Notes under the pieces: generated by a model
Database searches by the model: none
Told to the model about the DNA's origin: nothing
What the model saw: only the letters and a program-made list of their open reading frames with translations
Translations under genes and position numbers: made by a program
Assembly (NCBI GenBank): GCA_039798745.1
Contig: JBDKFK010000044.1
Span: 1 to 9,078, forward strand
Length of the DNA stretch: 9,078 nt
DNA from: JBDKFK01 sp039798745
Lineage (GTDB): Bacteria; Patescibacteriota; Microgenomatia; UBA1406; GWC2-37-13
Reading direction: 5' to 3'
In this document: piece by piece, positions 5,701 to 9,078 of the stretch
How positions within the stretch are numbered: the stretch's first letter is position 1
Layout: each line of letters opens with the position of its first letter

Positions 5701-8474
5701 AGTTTAACTATATCCATGCCGCTATCAACGATCTCGGAACGAGTCATTAAAACAAGCCCCTGAGTGTTATCCTGAATCTTAAACCGTTCCTTAAGAGCTT
5801 GTATATGGAGATCCTTTACATCATACCCTAGAGTATTTCCTATGTCGTCAATCCAAAGTACTTCTTGTGCCGCCGTGTATGTTTCATCCAGAATAAGGGC
5901 TTGCAATCTTTTTATATAGTCTAGGTCTTTTATATGCGCCCATGCTTTCACCACCTCTTTTTTTACTTTATCGACATCGAGCCAGGTTCTGTCGGCTCCT
6001 GTAAATAAATCCTTCGATGTAAAATCGTAACTGAACGCAGTGGTTATGCCGTGTGCAGGTACTTCAAGTCCCTGAATAAATATTTTCCCCGAAACCCTTG
6101 GGTCAAGTGATATCTGTAGTGAGTCTTCCTCTTGTGAGCGTTCTTTGTAGGACATTGCAGATTTATAGGAAGCTTGAATATCTTCGGGAAGATATTCTCT
6201 CACATATTTTCCTAAGCCCAGATTGTCATCGCGCATATCGAGCATAGCCACAATCTTGGCAACGACATCACCATCAGCTTTATCGAACATAATTTCTGTT
6301 GTTGTTCCACTAGGTGCGCTGTCATCGGTTGTATAGAGTCTTCTTCTTTTGCCTTTAAAATGTACTGTTCGTGTATCTTGAGAATATTCAGGATGTCCTT
6401 CCCATTCAATATACTCACCTGATTCAAGCAGTTTGCATGATGAGTTTATCTTTACATCACAGCCAGCATTCATAAGCCGGACCATGCTCATTTTAGCCCC
6501 TTGTCCAAATCGTCCACGTAAGAAATCAAATCCTGTTTTAGTAGGAGCAAAAATAGCATTAAGCTGTTCATCATAACCAAGTCCGTTATCGGCAAATCGC
6601 ACGCCTACGATCTGTGCATCTTCTTTGTGTATATAAGGAAGATTACGATAGGGGACCCAGTGAAGATCTCCCCATGTAGTTTTTAAACATATTTCTATTG
6701 AAGGTGTCTCGGGAGAGATATCGGCGACTGCTTCTACAAAAGCGCCTTTCTCACTGATAAATGATTGATAAGGAACTGTATAGTCAGGATCGTCTGTTCG
6801 GTCCCCAAACTCTTTTTTAACTGCAAGTAGATCTCGCACGGCCTTGATGTAGTATTCGTCAGAATGCTCCAACATAAAAATCATCTTATCGCTTCCATAA
6901 ATTTTGCTTCCCAGATCGAGCGCGCACTTAAGGTCGTTCGCGTCAAGATGGTTTTGCAGCAAGTCAACGAGCGACTGTTCGTCTCGCCATGTTCTTTCAC
7001 CGAGTCGTTCCGTAGTCTGAATATCATACTCAAACTCACTCCACTCCTGAGCAAAAGCCATTTCTCCCAGATCTACTACAGACTTATGAAGCCGACGGTC
7101 GATGGTACCTTCCTGAAACCTTGCTTCAAGATGAGGGCGTACAGCTGTTCGCAGGCCATCGAGCGGCACATGATATCTTACTGCCAAACCAACAAGATTA
7201 TCTATATCTTCACGGTCTTTTACTCCCTTTTCCATCGCAGGTTGGATTTTTTTCCATCCAAATGATGTCATGGCTTCCCGAGACAGGTATCCATGTTCAA
7301 TTTGTTTGAGGACAAAATTTGTCACCGTATAGCTACCGGCGTCCGCACGCGCAACATAGGCATCTATATCAAACCCTTCAACACCGCGGTAATCAGCATC
7401 ACTATCAACGATCCTGCCGAACAGAAGATCCTGCTCCTGTTGGACAGGTGTAAGCTCGAGAAGAAGGGTAATAGCTTTCTGCGGCTCTTCCACATCGATA
7501 AGAGGAGACCAGGTGCTGCCAATCACTTCTTCATAGACTTCTGCCCGGTTGGAGCTATCCGTGTAACTGAGCGTCTGTTTCGCCAGTGCCACCCGCGCAT
7601 CAACGTCAAACGATTCTCCCTTAAGGTCTGGTATACGGTCAGCGACATGTAACAGGACGTCAGTACGCTGTCCTGTAGGAAGAAGTTCGATAAGCGGGAA
7701 AACTACTTTGTTGCGCGAAAACAAGAAAAATCTGTAATCTTTCACATATTCGTTAATAACTGTCGTCCTTACTGTATCGGAGATAAGAGGCAGGTATGCG
7801 ACGGCATGGGTGTCTGCTTCCTTGAGCAGTTTTACCATCATCTCTGCTTTTATATCGTCACTGCCGTTATTGATTACGTGCAGAACAAGCTTTTCCGCCA
7901 CCTTTCCCTGGAAGTCCATGTCACTGTTTTCCCGGTCTTCCGTTCTATACAGTTGTCCCAGTACTTCGGATATATCTTTTCTATCTTCAGGAGTCATGCC
8001 GGTATGTCCTAGTGCAACAATATATTTGTCTATAGCCGCTTCTATATGCTGGGGATTTGGCTTTGTCTCATAGAGAGGTTCTATTACCTGATATTTATAT
8101 ATTTCTTTTAAACGGCTCAGTTCTGCCTTATCTTCCTGTGGATCAAGTCCGACGATATAGCATTTTTCCAGAACGGTGTTTACCGATAATGCTTTCTGAA
8201 GTCGTGGTTTATAACGGTCGGGGACTGCGCCACTCATTTTTGCGACAACTTCGACAAGACATCCGCGTCGTTTATTATTAAGTGTTTGAGCTTCTGTTCT
8301 TGTTATAGCACCTGCTTTTTCCGCAGCATCAATCTCAGCGGCTGCTGCTTCATCAGTGCGTATAATCTCCGATGTTGAAGATTCTAATGCCTCTGTTAGC
8401 TTATCGGGCTTATCAAGAGTGTTTTCCAGAGAGTGTAGTGTGTCACCCTGCGGTAGTGTCTCGGTGTCGTCCAT
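2706..8474 (-). CDS. Giant protein with two GHKL (Hsp90/MutL/MORC-like) ATPase modules and a C-terminal HExxH zincin-like motif
   Basis: The protein has 1922 residues and no signal peptide or clear membrane helix, so it is probably cytoplasmic. I do not recognise the family. Layout as seen: residues 1-564, mainly helical and unassigned; GHKL copy 1, with G1 DNGLGY (629-634), G2 GRFGQGAK (654-661) and G3 SGTTTE (722-727); a transducer-like stretch (796-880); a helix MQILA (1081-1085); an unassigned linker (1094-1375); GHKL copy 2, with N-box DIVQNHID (1388-1395), G1 DNGRGY (1438-1443), G2 GKFGTGMK (1463-1470) and G3 TGSTTE (1525-1530); a transducer-like stretch (1593-1670); and HEILH (1889-1893), 29 residues from the end. 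GHKL proteins use ATP-driven dimer closure to act on clients or DNA, and HExxH helices bind catalytic zinc. Combining these into an ATP-gated peptidase is inference. The start ATG at 8472-8474 lies one base after a small upstream ORF, suggesting translational coupling. The stop TAG abuts the ftsZ stop. Confidence 0.9.
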   Translation of the reverse strand: MDDTETLPQGDTLHSLENTLDKPDKLTEALESSTSEIIRTDEAAAAEIDAAEKAGAITRTEAQTLNNKRRGCLVEVVAKMSGAVPDRYKPRLQKALSVNTVLEKCYIVGLDPQEDKAELSRLKEIYKYQVIEPLYETKPNPQHIEAAIDKYIVALGHTGMTPEDRKDISEVLGQLYRTEDRENSDMDFQGKVAEKLVLHVINNGSDDIKAEMMVKLLKEADTHAVAYLPLISDTVRTTVINEYVKDYRFFLFSRNKVVFPLIELLPTGQRTDVLLHVADRIPDLKGESFDVDARVALAKQTLSYTDSSNRAEVYEEVIGSTWSPLIDVEEPQKAITLLLELTPVQQEQDLLFGRIVDSDADYRGVEGFDIDAYVARADAGSYTVTNFVLKQIEHGYLSREAMTSFGWKKIQPAMEKGVKDREDIDNLVGLAVRYHVPLDGLRTAVRPHLEARFQEGTIDRRLHKSVVDLGEMAFAQEWSEFEYDIQTTERLGERTWRDEQSLVDLLQNHLDANDLKCALDLGSKIYGSDKMIFMLEHSDEYYIKAVRDLLAVKKEFGDRTDDPDYTVPYQSFISEKGAFVEAVADISPETPSIEICLKTTWGDLHWVPYRNLPYIHKEDAQIVGVRFADNGLGYDEQLNAIFAPTKTGFDFLRGRFGQGAKMSMVRLMNAGCDVKINSSCKLLESGEYIEWEGHPEYSQDTRTVHFKGKRRRLYTTDDSAPSGTTTEIMFDKADGDVVAKIVAMLDMRDDNLGLGKYVREYLPEDIQASYKSAMSYKERSQEEDSLQISLDPRVSGKIFIQGLEVPAHGITTAFSYDFTSKDLFTGADRTWLDVDKVKKEVVKAWAHIKDLDYIKRLQALILDETYTAAQEVLWIDDIGNTLGYDVKDLHIQALKERFKIQDNTQGLVLMTRSEIVDSGMDIVKLVKLGFAIGIVEGNKYQIDKYISKTLSSLHGYRFRTLSAESAKKYIKEEETAKSIETQVVPERIQAELEAILAEVKQRVGSYLTDAGLTDEAKLLSDLDIDIGCAGESGTPAFVKIGQGGNEAEFRIVISSDIFENKQFPETISHADRRCIEFMTEMQILALIGNAGHYVDNRLTSGQDVVNALLHRSVSPQLRHTAEQINITTPDDNMRNRMIYSTSPEKAVDEAHIAVQEAAHNLSSNFATFDEVKESIDIINQHIATGLIDEDQLYTMLSPCILRYICFDGTVYYIGTTRRDQKTASIQLLTVPHDTITSAQGVEMYILNRQSSDMAVALIPYNFATQSGVMLKDSSSEYSLSKYQYTHSIGSYLNDGSSKLSTEDFFKSMFLRNHHLGTNCIYFPIGALSKDTVDNRIAYIKDEYDLTVDLGGGIHSKEKNTGKDYLETTLSEDYGGGKAWDKGIRIFGDIVQNHIDEAGKNVEILYQVIKDGETVWISAEELCQPENSELELAGIRFGDNGRGYTTRQLTILSESTKNGAGQRGKFGTGMKMLTASCVRHNFDLAFSSRDWRASATKRPKTIIQHGVTATKQMVGFEMEWNEREETGSTTELTAPSDMGAQQQHIWKEWMSVVDPRQLDDKGNKGLERYIRSLRMVEDDAIRIGNVKILVNEPGKLYEGGILIPQAVEKMGIKTMFGYDIDDDIIATQERDVVDPDKLRKHLIAAFSKAPTDICEALLTFITTAPDAAYLEYKHIGSVDNKKLRHAYYSLFGDYALLSSADKSRQILASGYNELNKPLSEFERSIHKAIIEFETTHLADDPIVHLDEQSKTNLHQKLSKQVVTTFNLMADLYKRPIPITDQERQPIEQLVRLTAAEMSQRFNTLYETPQGQRLLTMLFASKDRTYIEGDDHVSPEAMLARTDSIGIGVQPVEVLVGSNRVAEAFVHGPYGITYNTKNLADPNMSGGTTGHEILHLTTNTRDYTTTFMGMLMLNVPAIAAHYAS
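2709..4349 (-). other. Module copy 2 of the giant protein: intact-looking GHKL ATPase, transducer and HExxH zincin-like domain (residues 1376-1922)
   Basis: All four GHKL boxes are seen: N-box D1388-IVQ-N1392-HI-D1395 (Asp instead of the usual Glu as general base), G1 D1438-N-G-R-G-Y, G2 G1463-K-F-G-T-G-M-K1470 and G3 G1526-S-T-T-E. The transducer-like stretch runs from GKLYEGGILIP (1593-1603) through FGYDI to E1628-R-D. Near the C-terminus a beta-like run, AFVHGPYGITYNTKN, precedes H1889-E-I-L-H1893, the order common in zincins. The third zinc ligand is not obvious; D1900 and H1919 are candidates. The protein ends 29 residues after the motif, which is short for a zincin C-subdomain, so activity is uncertain. 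Confidence 0.72.
4350..5195 (-). other. Giant protein, linker between modules (residues 1094-1375), unassigned
   Basis: About 282 residues lie between the dead zincin-like helix and the second ATPase. The first half is helical and polar. The middle contains a beta-rich run (ICFDGTVYYIGTTRRDQ, then a run of strands), and the last part has a Gly/Lys-rich stretch before the N-box of copy 2. No domain is recognised. By position it could be the counterpart of residues about 285-564 before copy 1. Confidence 0.4.
5196..6782 (-). other. Module copy 1 of the giant protein: GHKL ATPase, transducer and degenerate zincin-like helix (residues 565-1093)
   Basis: G1 is D629-N-G-L-G-Y, G2 is G654-R-F-G-Q-G-A-K661 and G3 is G723-T-T-T-E. 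The segment GKIFIQGLEVP (796-806), then FSYDF and D828-R829, matches the same order in copy 2 and looks like the S5-type transducer domain that follows GHKL ATPases. The N-box position by spacing is E581-AVA-D585, where the Mg-binding Asn is replaced by Asp. The terminal helix TEMQILALIGNAGHY (1079-1093) aligns without gaps to TGHEILHLTTNTRDY of copy 2, but all three key residues are changed: H to M1081, E to Q1082, H to A1085. This copy therefore looks unable to bind catalytic zinc and may be impaired in ATP hydrolysis. Confidence 0.7.
6783..8474 (-). other. Giant protein, N-terminal region (residues 1-564), unassigned, helix-rich
   Basis: The first 60 residues are acidic and rich in Ala, Glu and Thr, probably flexible. 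The rest reads as alternating helices with no motif I can name. Residues 500-530 resemble a helix-turn-helix repeat and contain D504-LLQ-N508-HL-D511-A, a close look-alike of a GHKL N-box; that point is treated as a finding. A weak resemblance between residues around 395 (EHGYLSREAM) and around 1185 (ATGLIDEDQL) hints that the internal duplication may start further upstream than the ATPase domain, but this is not firm. Confidence 0.5.
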
Positions 8475-8475
8475 A

Positions 8476-8643
8476 TTATTCTTCAGGAATAAATGATTTA
8501 ATCGTCTGCTGGAGTTTTTTCATTTTATGTTCGGAGAGAGGAGTAAAGACACGTTCATTGAGTGTTTTTGAGTAAGAGGCGGTTGCTTCTTTAAGGAGAG
8601 GAATAATATCGGTTTTTTTTACCACTGTTCTCTGCCTCGTCAT
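8476..8643 (-). CDS. Small hypothetical protein (55 residues), coupled to the giant gene
   Basis: The predicted product, starting MTRQRTVVKK, is 55 residues long, basic at the N-terminus and mostly helical, and ends SFIPEE. There is no membrane segment and I recognise no domain. The stop TAA (8476-8478) is one base before the ATG of the giant gene on the same strand, the spacing expected of a coupled pair. I chose the first ATG (8641-8643). A TTG at 8680-8682 would add 13 residues, but it lies in A/T-rich DNA that looks like the promoter. Such a gene could encode a small partner or regulator of the giant protein, by context only. Its short length leaves some doubt that it is translated. Confidence 0.55.
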   Translation of the reverse strand: MTRQRTVVKKTDIIPLLKEATASYSKTLNERVFTPLSEHKMKKLQQTIKSFIPEE

Positions 8644-8652
8644 GATGTAATT

Positions 8653-8682
8653 ATTGTAATACAGCCAGATGTATTTTACCAA
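8653..8682 (-). promoter_or_regulatory. Predicted promoter for the small ORF and giant gene (near-leaderless)
   Basis: Read on the minus strand, TTGGTA (8682-8677, 4 of 6 to the -35 consensus) and TACAAT (8658-8653, 5 of 6 to the -10 consensus) are 18 bp apart. A start about 7 bases after the -10 would fall within a few bases of the ATG at 8643, giving a leaderless or nearly leaderless mRNA. It lies just after the terminator of the upstream gene, the only noncoding gap available for a promoter. Confidence 0.42.
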
Positions 8683-8684
8683 CT

Positions 8685-8730
8685 AAAAAGGGGCAGGTAC
8701 GTCGCGCTGTGCGCGACTTCCTGCCCCTTT
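8685..8730 (-). terminator. Rho-independent terminator of the gene at 8737-9078
   Basis: On the minus strand AAAGGGGCAGG (8730-8720) pairs with CCTGCCCC plus the first three Ts of the tail (8697-8687). An inner stem, GTCGCGC-ACA-GCGCGAC (8717-8701), sits on top of it, and the U-tract TTTTT follows at 8689-8685. The stem is long and G+C-rich and lies 6 bp after the stop codon. On the plus strand the tail is only TTT, so the signal is mainly for minus-strand transcripts. It insulates the small ORF and giant gene from the gene upstream. Confidence 0.88.
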
Positions 8731-8736
8731 CCTCTG

Positions 8737-9078
8737 CTATGCGATTGTCAACGGCGGAAGCTCAAACTGCTCGATGGCAGGCATTACGTCCTTGCGAACG
8801 TAGCTCTTGTAGCTCTCTTTGAGCTTGTAGCCAAATGCCTTACCCGCGTTCTGGGCGTTCCAGAATGCGTTCTTGCTGCGGTACACTTTGACGTGCGCTT
8901 GGCGGTACGCCTTCAGGTCACGCTGTGGGTTGAGGCCGTCACGCGGGGCGCCGACGCCATATGGTTCGGCGATTTTCCGCTCTGCCTGATCGTCGAAGTA
9001 GTAATCCGTCGCCAGATCCCCGAGTACCTGTTCGATCAGGCACAACTGGATCTTCTTCGCGTCGTATCCGTAGCGGAT
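8737..9078 (-). CDS. Hypothetical protein, 3' part only (runs off the right edge)
   Basis: The frame stays open to the end of the window, giving 113 residues before TAG (8737-8739); the true start is outside. A TTG at 9043-9045 is in frame, but the frame continues upstream without a stop. The peptide has an acidic first part (ATDYYFDDQAERK), a basic and aromatic middle (HVKVYRSKNAFWN, FGYKLKESYKSYVRK) and a hydrophobic end (ELPPLTIA). I do not recognise it. G+C is about 57%, against roughly 32-48% in sampled stretches of the other genes, so a different origin or strong codon selection is possible. A strong terminator follows at once, so it is the last gene of its transcript. Confidence 0.72.
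   Translation of the reverse strand: MRYGYDAKKIQLCLIEQVLGDLATDYYFDDQAERKIAEPYGVGAPRDGLNPQRDLKAYRQAHVKVYRSKNAFWNAQNAGKAFGYKLKESYKSYVRKDVMPAIEQFELPPLTIA

Noticed and set aside
6864..7652. Plus-strand open frames of 119-133 codons opposite the giant gene
   Set aside because: They lie opposite a continuous 1922-codon frame that contains aligned conserved motifs, and show no domain or start signal of their own.
8644..8682. Extended start (TTG at 8680-8682) for the small ORF
   Set aside because: The extra 13 codons are A/T-rich and overlap the only promoter-like boxes; the ATG at 8643 is the simpler start.

Overview
The window reads as the end of a division-and-cell-wall (dcw) cluster from a bacterium of Candidate Phyla Radiation / Patescibacteria (Parcubacteria-like) type, joined tail to tail to a very large uncharacterised gene. 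The organism call is an inference. It rests on the ftsQ-ftsA-ftsZ order, the FtsA and FtsZ sequence style, tight packing, starts without Shine-Dalgarno sites, and a giant orphan protein beside dcw genes. The standard genetic code fits: stops are TAA or TAG, and no internal TGA is needed.

Left part (1-2705, + strand): the last codons of an FtsQ-like protein, then complete ftsA (424 codons) and complete ftsZ (375 codons). Between ftsA and ftsZ lies an 81-bp imperfect inverted repeat made of two GC-rich hairpins (MITE/REP-like). It is followed by a good sigma70-type promoter (TTGACT-17-TATTAT), so ftsZ probably has its own transcript. FtsZ ends in the tail that binds FtsA, and FtsA ends in an amphipathic membrane-targeting helix. 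Both proteins should therefore work together at the Z-ring, with FtsQ in the same divisome.

Middle (2706-8474, - strand): one 1922-residue protein whose stop codon abuts the ftsZ stop codon with no base between. By eye it contains two copies of a module about 810 residues apart. Each module has a GHKL (Hsp90/MutL/MORC-type) ATPase with G1, G2 and G3 boxes, then a transducer-like segment, then a terminal helix. In copy 2 this helix carries an HEILH zinc-peptidase motif; in copy 1 the equivalent place reads MQILA. This looks like an undescribed double-ATPase protein with one live-looking and one dead-looking zincin domain, and it is the most interesting object here. I cannot name the family.

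Right part (8476-9078, - strand): a small 55-residue ORF sits one base upstream of the giant gene and probably shares its transcript, which starts from a near-leaderless promoter. A strong rho-independent terminator separates this pair from the 3' part of another unrecognised gene that runs off the right edge. That gene is about 57% G+C, clearly above the rest of the window. No tRNA, rRNA, CRISPR array, transposase or integrase was seen.
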